Shown piece after piece: positions 1-8,269 of a DNA stretch of 64,000 bases. The notes under the pieces are model-generated. The model was given only the letters and a program-made list of their open reading frames with translations, had not been told where the DNA came from and ran no database searches. Numbering within the stretch: the first letter of the stretch is position 1; each line of letters starts with the position of its first letter. The DNA comes from Herbaspirillum sp. SJZ107 (lineage in GTDB: Bacteria > Pseudomonadota > Gammaproteobacteria > Burkholderiales > Burkholderiaceae_D): NCBI RefSeq assembly GCF_006715485.1, contig NZ_VFNH01000003.1:744001-808000 (forward strand), read 5' to 3'. The position numbers and the translations under genes were made by a program.

Positions 1-14
1 TTGAGACGGCAGCG

Positions 15-245
15 TCATCCGGGTGGCGTCGTGGCAGGCGCCACCGCATGCGATTGCGCGATATGCTGTTCCAGACAGGTCGGGCACCAGCAGCCGGGTG
101 CCGGCGCGCCGGCGTCCAGCGACGGCAGCGCGACGACCGGCGGCAGTGCCGTGCACCAGCACGGGCCGGTGCCGCCGTCGGCCATCGCACAGCCGAAGGA
201 CGCGCCGCAGCGGGTACAGGTACTCATGGAGGTGAAAGGATTCAT
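15..245 (-). CDS. Cysteine-rich CWC family protein
   Basis: Small 76-residue protein of the Cys_rich_CWC type. Seen: an N-terminal CTRCG pair, then FGC, a CWC triplet around residue 30, and a closing CWCPTCL pair. This is the spaced Cys arrangement of the family and suggests a metal-binding (probably zinc) knuckle; no enzymatic role is known to me. The start at 245 is preceded by AAGGTGA at good distance, whereas the internal Met at residue 7 has no Shine-Dalgarno, so the longer form was chosen. It is transcribed divergently from argB. The family call is firm, the function is unknown. Confidence 0.82.
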   Translation of the reverse strand: MNPFTSMSTCTRCGASFGCAMADGGTGPCWCTALPPVVALPSLDAGAPAPGCWCPTCLEQHIAQSHAVAPATTPPG

Positions 246-354
246 GGCCGGTTCACCTTAACGGCGCCTGCAAAAAATTTCAACAGATGTCTCTATAATG
301 CCCACTGCGATGGCCTGTTGCCTGTAAAATCTCGCAAATTCTTTTTGGACCCCC

Positions 355-1281
355 ATGAACGCTACGCTGAACCCATTGGGCGACGACCAGAACAATGACC
401 TGACTGCGGTCTCGCCGCAGATCAAGGCGCAGATCCTGGCCGAAGCACTCCCCTACATCCGTAATTTCCACGGTAAAACCATCGTCATCAAATACGGCGG
501 CAACGCGATGACCGACGAGCGCCTGAAGCACGGCTTCGCGCGCGACGTCATCCTGCTGAAGCTGGTCGGCATGAACCCGGTGGTGGTGCACGGCGGCGGT
601 CCCCAGATCGACAACGCCCTGAAAAAGATCGGCAAGCAAGGCACCTTCGTGCAAGGCATGCGCATCACCGACGAAGAGACCATGGAAGTGGTCGAGTGGG
701 TGCTGGGCGGCGAAGTCCAGCAGGACATCGTCATGCTGATCAACCACTACGGCGGCCAGGCAGTCGGCCTGACCGGCAAAGACGGCGGCCTGATCCGCGC
801 GCGCCGGATGGCCATGCCGGACAAGGAAAAGCCGGGCGAATTCCTCGACATCGGCTTCGTCGGCGAAATCGAGGCGATCAATCCGGCGGTGGTGAAAGCC
901 CTGCAGGACGATGCCTTCATCCCGATCATCTCGCCGATCGGCTTCGGCCAGGACGGGCAAGCCTACAACATCAATGCCGACGTCGTCGCCGGCAAGATCG
1001 CGGAAATCCTGAAAGCCGAAAAGCTGATCATGATGACCAACATCGCCGGCGTGCAGGACAAGCAGGGTAACCTGGTCACCGACCTGTCGGCGCGCGAGAT
1101 CGACGAGATGTTCGCGGACGGTACGATTTCGGGCGGCATGCTGCCGAAAATCTCGTCGGCACTCGATGCCGCCAAGTCCGGCGTCAATACGGTGCACATC
1201 ATCGATGGCCGTATCGAGCACTCTTTATTGCTGGAAGTCTTGACCGAACAGGCTTTTGGCACTATGATCCGCTCGCACTGA
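355..1281 (+). CDS. argB: Acetylglutamate kinase
   Basis: N-acetyl-L-glutamate kinase of 308 residues, the ATP-dependent second step of arginine biosynthesis in the cytoplasm. Seen: the amino-acid kinase fold signatures IVIKYGGNAM near residue 43 and VVVHGGGPQID near 77, and the nucleotide-side segment YNINADVVAGKIA near 205. Length fits the proteobacterial enzyme. A TATAAT hexamer at 294-299 is a likely -10 element about 55 bases upstream of the ATG; no good -35 is visible. The gene stands alone here, followed by two tRNA genes. Only the weak ribosome-binding site is unusual. Confidence 0.97.
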   Translation: MNATLNPLGDDQNNDLTAVSPQIKAQILAEALPYIRNFHGKTIVIKYGGNAMTDERLKHGFARDVILLKLVGMNPVVVHGGGPQIDNALKKIGKQGTFVQGMRITDEETMEVVEWVLGGEVQQDIVMLINHYGGQAVGLTGKDGGLIRARRMAMPDKEKPGEFLDIGFVGEIEAINPAVVKALQDDAFIPIISPIGFGQDGQAYNINADVVAGKIAEILKAEKLIMMTNIAGVQDKQGNLVTDLSAREIDEMFADGTISGGMLPKISSALDAAKSGVNTVHIIDGRIEHSLLLEVLTEQAFGTMIRSH

Positions 1282-1316
1282 AATTTTGTGGCGACAAGTC
1301 GCCGCAGAATGTGAAT

Positions 1317-1391
<75 letters not shown>

Positions 1392-1395
1392 GTCT

Positions 1396-1472
1396 GGAGC
1401 GGTAGTTCAGTTGGTTAGAATACCGGCCTGTCACGCCGGGGGTCGCGGGTTCGAGCCCCGTCCGCTCCGCCA
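1396..1472 (+). tRNA. tRNA-Asp (GUC anticodon)
   Basis: Acceptor GGAGCGG pairs with CCGCTCC, the D arm reads AGTTCAGTTGGTTAGAAT, the anticodon loop CTGTCAC has anticodon GTC, and the T arm contains GGTTCGAGCCCC. The CCA end is encoded. It is the second member of a two-tRNA cluster that ends in the terminator at 1501-1528. Confidence 0.97.
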
Positions 1473-1500
1473 GAACATGAAGTAAAAGCTGTAAGAAAAA

Positions 1501-1528
1501 TGCCTCCGCTTGCGGAGGCATTTTTTTT
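1501..1528 (+). terminator. Intrinsic terminator after the tRNA pair
   Basis: A 9-bp perfect stem, TGCCTCCGC and GCGGAGGCA around a TT loop, is followed by eight T residues on the plus strand. An A-rich stretch (AAAAA) precedes it, so it may also stop minus-strand transcription of the convergent TraB-family gene, whose stop codon overlaps the T run. Confidence 0.92.
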
Positions 1529-2423
1529 AATACAGTCGCTCAATAGTCACGCCGCGCTCCTGCAGTAAAGCCGGTACGCTGCCTGTCCCCAGCAAGTGCA
1601 GCACGCCCACGGCCGCCACCGTCTTCTGTTCCGCCTCCAGCAACCGCACCAGCTTGTCGGCAAGCTTCCGGTTCCGCTCCTTCAGCAGGACCGCATTCAC
1701 GAACTGCCCCGACACGCTGCGGTCGGCCTCGCAGCGCGCCGCGATCGCATCCAGCGCAGTGCGGTCGGCCGTGCTCCAGGCCTGCACCATGGCGCGCGCA
1801 TCGCTGCGCAGCGCGCCGGATTCGATCGCCCCCATCATCTCGTCGAGGAAGCGCCAGCGCTCCGGCACGCTCAGGCGGTCGAGCAGGGACAGCTGGGCGG
1901 ACAGCGATTCCAGTTCGAGCACGCGGACGTCGGCGGCGCGCGCGGTACGGGCCAGCCAGGCTTCGCTCGACCAGTCGCCGCGATACCCCTGCCTGGTGTA
2001 TTCGGCCAGCGCCAGCAGGGTCGCCAGCAGCACCGGCTTGTAGTCCAGCACCGTGCCGGCATCCAGGCCGCCCTGCAGGATCAGCGCATCGAGGCGGCGC
2101 TTCTGCGCGCTCGGCATGGCGCCGTAATCGTCTTCGCCCGGCACCAGCATGCCGTGGCTGCGCACCGCCCGCTGCAGGGCCGCGCGCGGCTGGGCCGGGT
2201 CCATTTCGAGCGCCAGTGTGGACGCCGCCGCCAGCGCCTGCGCGATGCGCGGCTCGAGCGGATAAAAACCGGACTGGCCGACGTGCAGGGTGCCGAACAG
2301 CAGCATCGTATGGCCGTTGAGGGTGGCGCTGAACAGGGCGCCGCGCTCGGCCGGGCTGCGCTCGGCAGCGTGCACGGCCAGGGTGAACAGGACAAGCAGG
2401 AAGGCAAGGACAGGACGACGCAT
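1527..2423 (-). CDS. TraB/GumN family protein, secreted
   Basis: A 298-residue protein of the TraB/GumN family. Seen: an N-terminal signal peptide (RRPVLAFLLVLFTLAVHAA, cleavage near residue 20), the family motif LFGTLHVGQ with its conserved His near residue 46, and a C-terminal VGVLHLLG segment near 283 that carries the second conserved GxxH-type motif. Members are proposed metal-dependent hydrolases or proteases, mostly uncharacterised in bacteria. The signal peptide places it in the periplasm. It is convergent with the tRNA unit and divergent from the HAD gene. Confidence 0.86.
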   Translation of the reverse strand: MRRPVLAFLLVLFTLAVHAAERSPAERGALFSATLNGHTMLLFGTLHVGQSGFYPLEPRIAQALAAASTLALEMDPAQPRAALQRAVRSHGMLVPGEDDYGAMPSAQKRRLDALILQGGLDAGTVLDYKPVLLATLLALAEYTRQGYRGDWSSEAWLARTARAADVRVLELESLSAQLSLLDRLSVPERWRFLDEMMGAIESGALRSDARAMVQAWSTADRTALDAIAARCEADRSVSGQFVNAVLLKERNRKLADKLVRLLEAEQKTVAAVGVLHLLGTGSVPALLQERGVTIERLY

Positions 2424-2580
2424 GGGACACTCCTGACAGGTTGGAAATATTTCCTGAGGGTATCCATATCGGGTAAGCCCTCCTGTCGATTATCAGCAAG
2501 CTCATCCGTAGCGACCTGCGCCAGCGCAGTCCCCGGGCCAGAGCCGGATCAGCATCTGCGAAGCGCCTGCGCGCAGCCGA

Positions 2581-2586
2581 TATAAT
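2581..2586 (+). promoter_or_regulatory. Consensus -10 element for the HAD-slmA-pabBC unit
   Basis: A perfect TATAAT lies 32 bases before the GTG start of the HAD gene. It sits in the loop between inverted arms GCAGCCG (2573-2579) and CGGCTGC (2589-2595), so a palindrome is centred on the -10 region. No clear -35 is visible. Regulation by a repressor that reads the palindrome is only a guess. Confidence 0.55.
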
Positions 2587-2617
2587 CGCGGCTGCTCCCT
2601 TTTATCTTCGTCCTCCG

Positions 2618-3349
2618 GTGCCCAAGCTCCCCTCCCCCGTCTGGCTGTTCGACCTCGACAACACGCTGCACGACGCCTCGCATGCGATCTTCCCGGCGAT
2701 CAGCGCCAACATGAACACGTATATCGGGCGCGTGCTCGGCGACGGCGTCACGCCGGCCAGCCGCGAGGCGGTGAACGCGGCGCGCATCGGCTACTGGAAG
2801 AAGTACGGCGCCACCCTGCTCGGCATGATCCGCCACCACCAGGTCGACGCCGCCGACTTCCTGCGTGAAACCCACGACCTCGGTGCGCTGCAGGAGATGG
2901 TCCGCTTCGAGCGCGGCCTGGCGCGCCTGCTGCGCCGCCTGCCCGGCCGCAAGATCCTGCTGACCAACGCGCCGCTCGACTATTCGACCGACGTGATGCG
3001 CCACCTCGGGCTGCAGCGCCACTTCGCCCACCACATCGCGATCGAAGACATGCGCGTGCATGGGCAGCTGCGTCCGAAGCCGTCGAAGCTGATGCTGCGC
3101 CGCCTGCTGCGCCGCCACGGCCTGGCAGCGCAGCGCTGCATCCTGGTCGAAGACACGCTGGTCAACCTGAAGCACGCCAAGCAGCTCGGCCTGCGCACCG
3201 CCTGGGTCACCCAGTACCTGCGCTACAGCGATCCAATAGGAAAAGCGCCCTTGCCGAAGATGGTCAAACGCCCCGGTTACGTCGATGTCAAAGTAAAATC
3301 CGTGCTTCGCCTGCCGGCGCAACTGCACCGGCTGCGCGCCCATAAATAA
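2618..3349 (+). CDS. HAD-superfamily pyrimidine 5'-nucleotidase
   Basis: A 243-residue HAD hydrolase of the SDT1-like pyrimidine 5'-nucleotidase group. Seen: motif I FDLDNTLHD at residues 9-17 with nucleophile and acid Asp, motif II LLTNAP near residue 108 and the motif III/IV region LVEDTLVNL near 176. Such enzymes dephosphorylate UMP and CMP or related phosphates in the cytosol; the substrate cannot be read from sequence. The start is a GTG at 2618 because the HAD core begins immediately and a later Met would cut it. It precedes slmA by 25 bases, so the two probably share the promoter at 2581. Confidence 0.87.
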   Translation: MPKLPSPVWLFDLDNTLHDASHAIFPAISANMNTYIGRVLGDGVTPASREAVNAARIGYWKKYGATLLGMIRHHQVDAADFLRETHDLGALQEMVRFERGLARLLRRLPGRKILLTNAPLDYSTDVMRHLGLQRHFAHHIAIEDMRVHGQLRPKPSKLMLRRLLRRHGLAAQRCILVEDTLVNLKHAKQLGLRTAWVTQYLRYSDPIGKAPLPKMVKRPGYVDVKVKSVLRLPAQLHRLRAHK

Positions 3350-3374
3350 AACATCCAGGGAATCCGAAACAGAT

Positions 3375-3953
3375 ATGCCAAGCACCAAGCCGGGCCAGCG
3401 CAAACTTCAAATTCTCCAGGCCCTGGCGGCCATGCTCGAACATCCGAAAGGCGACAAGATCACGACCGCGGCGCTGGCCGCCAAGCTGACCGTCTCCGAA
3501 GCCGCGCTGTACCGTCATTTCGCCAGCAAGGCGCAGATGTTCGAGGGCTTGATCGAGTTCATCGAATCGAGCGTGTTCGGGGTGATCAACCAGATCAGCG
3601 AACGCGAAGAACAGGGCGTGGCGCAGGCGCATGCGATGCTGCAGATGCTGCTGACCTTTGCCGCCAGCAACCCGGGCATGACGCGGGTGCTGATCGGCGA
3701 TGCGCTGGTCGGCGAAGACGAGCGCCTGCAGCTGCGCATGAACGGGTTCTACGACAAGGTCGAACTGGCTTTCAAACAGGCCTTGCGCGTGGCCGCCAGC
3801 CAGGGCCACGGCCGCGAGGAAGACGTCGCCGCGCGCGCCGCACTGCTGGTGTCCTACGTGGCCGGCCGCTGGCACCGCTATGCCAAGAGCGGTTTCAAGC
3901 AGCACCCGGCCGAGAACAGCGCGCTGCAGCTGTCGCTGCTGCTGGCCGCCTGA
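3375..3953 (+). CDS. slmA: Nucleoid occlusion factor SlmA
   Basis: A 192-residue TetR-fold DNA-binding protein that in E. coli and Vibrio blocks FtsZ ring assembly over the nucleoid. Seen: the N-terminal helix-turn-helix with ITTAALAAKLTVSEAALYRHF at residues 32-52 (shown in part: SEAALYRHFASK), followed by the KAQMFEGLIEFIE helix typical of SlmA rather than of metabolic TetR repressors. Length matches the family. It lies 25 bases downstream of the nucleotidase and 20 upstream of pabBC, so all three are probably one transcript. SlmA-binding sites were not searched for systematically. Confidence 0.93.
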   Translation: MPSTKPGQRKLQILQALAAMLEHPKGDKITTAALAAKLTVSEAALYRHFASKAQMFEGLIEFIESSVFGVINQISEREEQGVAQAHAMLQMLLTFAASNPGMTRVLIGDALVGEDERLQLRMNGFYDKVELAFKQALRVAASQGHGREEDVAARAALLVSYVAGRWHRYAKSGFKQHPAENSALQLSLLLAA

Positions 3954-3973
3954 AGCACGCTCCGGACGCCACC

Positions 3974-5842
3974 ATGGATGCCTCCCCGCCCATCTACGCC
4001 CTGCTGGACAACGCCAGCCCGAGTGCCGGCCCCGGCGGCTGGCACCAGGCCCGTTCGCGCCTGTACCGCGATTACGCCGGCACCCTGGCCTGCCACACAA
4101 TCGCCGAGTGGCCGCCCCTGCTGGCGCGCCTGCAGGCCGCGCTGGCGCGTGGCCTGTACGCGGTGCCGGTGCTGGCCTACGAACTGGGCGAGCAGCTGCT
4201 CGGCGTGGCCGCAGGCGCGCCCCGCGCCGCCGACGCGCCGCTGGCGCAAGTGCTGCTGTTCGAGCGCTACGAGGCGCTGGATGCGGATGGCGTGACAGCC
4301 TGGCTCGACGAACGTGCCGCCGCAGACGACGGCGGCCCGGCCGGTATCGCCGCGGTGCGCCCCAACGTCGACAACGCCGCGTTTGCGCGCGCCATCGACG
4401 CCATCCACGCCTACATCGAGGCCGGCGATACCTACCAGGTGAACTACACCTACAGGCTGCGCTTCGACGCCTTCGGTTCGGTGTTCGCGCTGTATGCTCG
4501 CCTGCGCGCGCGCCAGCCGGTGCCCTACGGGGCGCTGGTCGGCCTGCCCGACGGGCGCACGGTGCTGTCGCTGTCGCCGGAACTGTTCGTGCGCCACGAC
4601 GCCGGACGCCTGCTGGCGCGGCCGATGAAGGGGACGGCACGCGTCGGCAGCGACGACGCCGAGACTGCCGTGCGTGCCACGGCGCTGGCCGCCGACCCCA
4701 AGAACCGCGCCGAAAACCTGATGATCGTCGACCTGCTGCGCAACGACCTGGGCCGCATCGCGCGCACCGGCAGCGTCGGCGTGCCGGCACTGTTCGAGGT
4801 GCGCCCCTACGGCCGTGTGCTGCAGATGACCTCCACCATCCAGGCCCAGCTCGCGCCCGGCGTCGGCCTGGCCGGCATCTTCGACGCGCTGTATCCGTGC
4901 GGGTCGATCACCGGCGCCCCCAAGCGCCGCACGATGGAAATCATCCGCGAACTGGAACCGGCGGCGCGCGGCATCTATACGGGGGGACTGGGCTGGATCG
5001 ATCCTCCCGCTTCCCAGCCTGGGATAGGCGGTGCCGAGGTCGGCGACTTCTGCCTGGCGGTGCCGATCCGCACCCTGGTGCTGCAGCCGGAACACGGCGG
5101 CGTGCGCCATGGAGAATTGGGCGTGGGCGCCGGCATCGTCCACGACAGCATTGCCGCCGACGAGTATGCCGAATGCCAGCTGAAGGCCGGCTTCCTGACC
5201 GGGCTGCCGAACGATTTCGACCTGTTCGAGACGATGTACGCCACGCGCGAGGATGGCTGCCGCCACCTGGAACGCCACCTGGCGCGGCTGCAGGCCTCGA
5301 GCAGCTACTTCGGCTATCCGCTGCGTCTTGAGCTGGCGCGTGCCGGCGTGCAGGCCGCCTGCAGCGTGCTGCCGGCCGGCCAGCCGCACCGCCTGCGCCT
5401 GTCGCTGCGGGCCGATGGCGAGATCGTGGTGCAGAGCGGCCTGCTGGCGCCGCTGCAGGAGCCGGTGCGCCTGCTGCTGGCGGACGATCCGGTCGATGCC
5501 GACGACCTGTTCCTGCGCCATAAGACCAGCATCCGCAGCCGTTACGACGCCGCCTGGAAAGCCGCCGAAAGCGTGGGCGCCTTCGACACCCTGTTCTTCA
5601 ACCGACGCGGCGAGCTCACCGAAGGTGGCCGCAGCAACGTGTTCGTTCGCGTAAAAGGACGCTGGTACACGCCGCCGCTGTCGGCCGGCGTGCTGCCGGG
5701 CGTGATGCGCGGCGTGCTGCTGGACGATCCGGCCTGGAACGCGATCGAAGTGCCGATCACGCGCGCGACCCTGCTGCGGGCCCAGGAGATCGTCGTCTGC
5801 AATGCGCTGCGCGGACCGCTGCGGGCGGTATTGGCCGATTGA
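3974..5842 (+). CDS. pabB: Fused aminodeoxychorismate synthase I / 4-amino-4-deoxychorismate lyase
   Basis: A 622-residue bifunctional folate enzyme. Residues about 1-395 are PabB: chorismate-binding signatures RPMKGTAR near 216, NLMIVDLLRNDLG near 243 and CGSITGAPKRRTME near 310. Residues about 410-622 are a class IV PLP aminotransferase-fold PabC lyase with LRHKTSIRSRYD (the Lys is the expected Schiff-base residue) near 515 and LTEGGRSNVFV near 545. Together they would convert chorismate plus ammonia to aminodeoxychorismate and then to p-aminobenzoate and pyruvate. The glutamine amidotransferase PabA is not in the window. Such fusions are common in Burkholderiales. Confidence 0.94.
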   Translation: MDASPPIYALLDNASPSAGPGGWHQARSRLYRDYAGTLACHTIAEWPPLLARLQAALARGLYAVPVLAYELGEQLLGVAAGAPRAADAPLAQVLLFERYEALDADGVTAWLDERAAADDGGPAGIAAVRPNVDNAAFARAIDAIHAYIEAGDTYQVNYTYRLRFDAFGSVFALYARLRARQPVPYGALVGLPDGRTVLSLSPELFVRHDAGRLLARPMKGTARVGSDDAETAVRATALAADPKNRAENLMIVDLLRNDLGRIARTGSVGVPALFEVRPYGRVLQMTSTIQAQLAPGVGLAGIFDALYPCGSITGAPKRRTMEIIRELEPAARGIYTGGLGWIDPPASQPGIGGAEVGDFCLAVPIRTLVLQPEHGGVRHGELGVGAGIVHDSIAADEYAECQLKAGFLTGLPNDFDLFETMYATREDGCRHLERHLARLQASSSYFGYPLRLELARAGVQAACSVLPAGQPHRLRLSLRADGEIVVQSGLLAPLQEPVRLLLADDPVDADDLFLRHKTSIRSRYDAAWKAAESVGAFDTLFFNRRGELTEGGRSNVFVRVKGRWYTPPLSAGVLPGVMRGVLLDDPAWNAIEVPITRATLLRAQEIVVCNALRGPLRAVLAD

Positions 5843-5863
5843 ATGGCGGACCGGCTGCGCGCA

Positions 5864-5888
5864 TAAAAAAGCCGGCACCAGGCCGGCA
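5864..5888 (-). terminator. Intrinsic terminator of ompW
   Basis: On the minus strand, GCCGGC arms around a short loop are followed by a six-T run (the AAAAAA at 5865-5870 on the plus strand). It lies 36 bases after the ompW stop and also faces the end of pabBC. Confidence 0.85.
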
Positions 5889-5923
5889 ACGCTTGGAGGA
5901 AGCGAAACCTGTCGCAGGGAAGG

Positions 5924-6541
5924 TCAGAACCGGTAACCGAGGCCGACGCCAACCAGCACCGGATCGACCTTCACCCGGCTGGCGCGCGCCCCGCCGATCT
6001 CGACGTCGCTGCGGATCTGCACCTTCTTGACGTCGATGTTGACCGACCAGCGGTCGTCGAGGCGGAAGTCGGCGCCGGCCTGCAGCGCCAGCCCGACGCT
6101 GTCGTGTTCGAGGCGCGCCGCGCCATCCAGCAGTTTTACTTTCGACATCAGCGTGTAATTCACGCCCGCGCCCACGTAGGGATCGATGGTGGCGCCGGGG
6201 ATGAAATGGTATTGCGCGGTGAGCGTCGGCGGCAGGTGCTTGAAGGTGCCGATCCGGGTGCCGTCGAGGGTGACGTCGTGCTTCTGCGGATAGGTGAGGA
6301 TCAGTTCCGCGGCCCAGTGCGGGGTGAAGTAATACGCGATGTCGACTTCGGGAATCCACTTGTCGCTCACGTGCAGGCGGTCGCGCGCGCCGCTGCCGCC
6401 GACCGGATCGGATTTGTCGGCCGGGTCGATGTGGACCGCGCGTGCCCGCACCAGCCAGGGCGATTCCTGTGCCTGCGCCAGGTTGTGGGTGGCTATCAGG
6501 CCCAGGGCGGCAAGGGTCAGGATCAGCAGCGGCTTGTTCAT
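5924..6541 (-). CDS. ompW: OmpW family outer membrane protein
   Basis: A 205-residue eight-stranded beta-barrel of the OmpW family. Seen: signal peptide MNKPLLILTLAALGLIATHNLAQA (cleavage near 24), the early SPWLVRARAVHIDP strand, YYFTPHWAAELILTYP, TAQYHFIPGATIDPYVGAGVNY near 130-150 and a C-terminal GLGYRF ending in Phe as expected for BAM recognition. OmpW porins pass small hydrophobic molecules and are often induced under low oxygen. Here that link has direct support: a perfect FNR-type box lies upstream at 6608-6621. Confidence 0.93.
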   Translation of the reverse strand: MNKPLLILTLAALGLIATHNLAQAQESPWLVRARAVHIDPADKSDPVGGSGARDRLHVSDKWIPEVDIAYYFTPHWAAELILTYPQKHDVTLDGTRIGTFKHLPPTLTAQYHFIPGATIDPYVGAGVNYTLMSKVKLLDGAARLEHDSVGLALQAGADFRLDDRWSVNIDVKKVQIRSDVEIGGARASRVKVDPVLVGVGLGYRF

Positions 6542-6607
6542 GGTGTTACCTTTCTTCGCGTTGTTGTTCAGCGAATGTAAGGTTATTGATTCACCTCAAC
6601 AAAATCG

Positions 6608-6621
6608 TTGATGTGGATCAA
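6608..6621 (-). promoter_or_regulatory. FNR/Anr-type binding site upstream of ompW
   Basis: TTGATGTGGATCAA is a perfect match to the FNR/Anr consensus TTGAT-N4-ATCAA. Its centre is 73 bases from the ompW start. If a weak TAACCT (minus strand, 6580-6585) is the -10, the box would be centred at -41.5, the class II activator position. The box is seen; the promoter geometry is inference. E. coli ompW is known to be FNR-controlled. Confidence 0.8.
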
Positions 6622-6688
6622 AATCACCATGAAGAGTGCGGCTTAGGAAAAAAGCGCCGCGTGACTGCCTCGCAGTCATCAGCACGTC

Positions 6689-6784
6689 GTCCCCGCGCAG
6701 GCGGGGACCCAAGTTCGGCGCGGACTGTTAACTTCTGCCGCAGGTCCTCACGCAAACCCGGGTTTCCGCCTTCGCGGGAACCCA
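6689..6784. repeat. Two palindromic extragenic repeats
   Basis: Two short hairpin units: GTCCCCGC/GCGGGGAC at 6689-6708 and GGTTTCCGC/GCGGGAACC at 6761-6782. They resemble the dispersed GTC-CCCGCG-AAGGCGGG-GAC type intergenic repeats of many proteobacteria. A third related unit is at 36506-36533. They sit just after the end of the glutathione peroxidase gene and may act as its transcript end. Confidence 0.6.
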
Positions 6785-6790
6785 GGTCAG

Positions 6791-7384
6791 TCAACCACCC
6801 AGCGCCTGCTCGATCTTGCCCACCAGCGCCGGATCCTCCGGCGTCACCTTGCTCGGGAAGTACTCCACCACTTTCCCGTTACGGTCGATCAGGTACTTAT
6901 TGAAATTCCACTTCGGCTGGTTGCCGGTCGCCTTGATCAGCTCCGCATACAGCGGGTTGGCGCCGGTCCCGCTCACCACGGTGGTGGCGAACATCGGGAA
7001 TTTCACGCCATAGGTGTTGTAGCACAGGTCGGCGATCTTTTTGGAATCGGCATCTTCCTGCTTGAAATCGTTCGACGGGAAGCCCAGCACCACCAGGCCG
7101 CGGGTGCCGTATTTGCTGTATAACTTTTCCAGGCCTTCGTACTGCTTGGTGAAGCCGCAGTAGCTGGCGGTGTTCACCACCAGCACCACCTTGCCGGCGT
7201 ACTGGCACAGGTCCTGCGGCGCTTCATCCTGCAGGCGTTTAAAACTGTGCTTCAGCACGGCCGGGCACGAGGCCGGCGCGGATTTCACGGCGGGTGCCGC
7301 GGCCTGGGCCAGGGCGGGCGCCGGCATGGAGATGGCGGCGATGGCGGCGCCGAGGGAGAGCAGCAGAGCGGTGGTCTTGGACAT
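6791..7384 (-). CDS. Glutathione peroxidase family protein, exported
   Basis: A thiol peroxidase of the GPx family with an N-terminal signal peptide (start at 7384: MSKTTALLLSLGAAIAAISM, cleavage after ALA near residue 27). Seen: the catalytic Cys in NTASYCGFT, and the Trp/Asn element KWNFNKYLID. The usual FPCNQF segment reads FPSNDF, so the Gln of the classical tetrad is Asp here; a subfamily with this variant exists to my knowledge. Expected role: reduction of peroxides in the periplasm, electron donor unknown. The reading frame stays open 15 codons further upstream, but that part is not signal-like. Confidence 0.85.
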   Translation of the reverse strand: MSKTTALLLSLGAAIAAISMPAPALAQAAAPAVKSAPASCPAVLKHSFKRLQDEAPQDLCQYAGKVVLVVNTASYCGFTKQYEGLEKLYSKYGTRGLVVLGFPSNDFKQEDADSKKIADLCYNTYGVKFPMFATTVVSGTGANPLYAELIKATGNQPKWNFNKYLIDRNGKVVEYFPSKVTPEDPALVGKIEQALGG

Positions 7385-7435
7385 GGGATGGTCGGCCGGT
7401 GGCGTTGACGAACGGTAAAGGAGCTTCATTTTAGC

Positions 7436-8269
7436 TCAGTCTATCCGGACCTTCGACAGGTCGGCCTTCGGTGCCGGCCAGTCCAGCTTCATGCCCTGCA
7501 AGGTCTCGAGCAGCAGGTGGGCGACGATCAGGTTGCGGTGGGTCTTGGAATCGGCCGGCACGATGTACCAGGGCGCGTGGTCGGCGTCGGTGGCCTCGAT
7601 CGCGTCCTGATAGGCATGCCGGTAGTCGTCCCATTTCTCGCGCGCGGTGAGGTCGGCCGGGTCGAACTTCCAGTGCTTTTCCGGATCGTCCAGCCGCGCC
7701 TGCAGGCGCTCGCGCTGCTCGTCCTTCGAGATGTGCAGGAACACCTTCATGACCGTGGTGCCGGTTTCATGCAGCATGCGTTCGAAGTCGCGGATGTGGC
7801 CGTAGCGGCGCTTGATTTCCTTGCCGTCGATGTCGCCCAGCACGCGCGGCACCAGCACGTCCTCGTAATGGCTGCGGTTGAAGATCGCGATTTCTCCGTT
7901 GCCGGGCACGTGGGCATGCACGCGCCACAGGTAGTCGCGCGACTTTTCGCGCACGGTCGGGGCGGCGAAGGCGGTGGCGCGCAATCCCATCGGATTGATC
8001 TGCGAGAACAGCGCGCTCACGGTGCCGTCCTTGCCCGAGGTGTCCATCCCCTGCAGGATCAACAGCAGCTTGTGCTCGCGCGCGGCGTACAGTTTTTCCT
8101 GCAGCTGGGCGGATTGCCCGGTCAGCTCGGCAGTCAGCGCGCGCTCGCGCTCCTTGATGGCGCCGTTTTTCAGCTTGCCGCCGTCGTCGTCACGCAATGG
8201 CTTGTCGCCGGCACGCGCATCGTCCAGCACCAGGTTTTTGGGCGCGCGGAAGCGTTCCAGCATCTTCAT
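7436..8269 (-). CDS. ppk2: Polyphosphate kinase 2 family protein
   Basis: A 277-residue PPK2, which moves phosphate between polyphosphate and nucleotides. Seen: Walker A-like LILQGMDTSGKDGTV near residue 72, REKSRDYLWRVH, the Walker B-like region EIAIFNRSHYEDVLVPRV near 125-142, and the lid-side RYGHIRDFERML. The start ATG at 8269 overlaps the stop of the upstream CoA-binding gene by four bases (ATGA) and has AGGTG before it. The open frame extends 40 codons upstream but that stretch is a shadow of the neighbour. Whether it prefers AMP, ADP or GDP cannot be told. Confidence 0.92.
   Translation of the reverse strand: MKMLERFRAPKNLVLDDARAGDKPLRDDDGGKLKNGAIKERERALTAELTGQSAQLQEKLYAAREHKLLLILQGMDTSGKDGTVSALFSQINPMGLRATAFAAPTVREKSRDYLWRVHAHVPGNGEIAIFNRSHYEDVLVPRVLGDIDGKEIKRRYGHIRDFERMLHETGTTVMKVFLHISKDEQRERLQARLDDPEKHWKFDPADLTAREKWDDYRHAYQDAIEATDADHAPWYIVPADSKTHRNLIVAHLLLETLQGMKLDWPAPKADLSKVRID

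Noticed and set aside
1290..1303. GGCGAC-AA-GTCGCC palindrome after argB as a terminator
   Set aside because: No T run and a two-base loop; it lies just before the tRNA genes and may be a chance palindrome.
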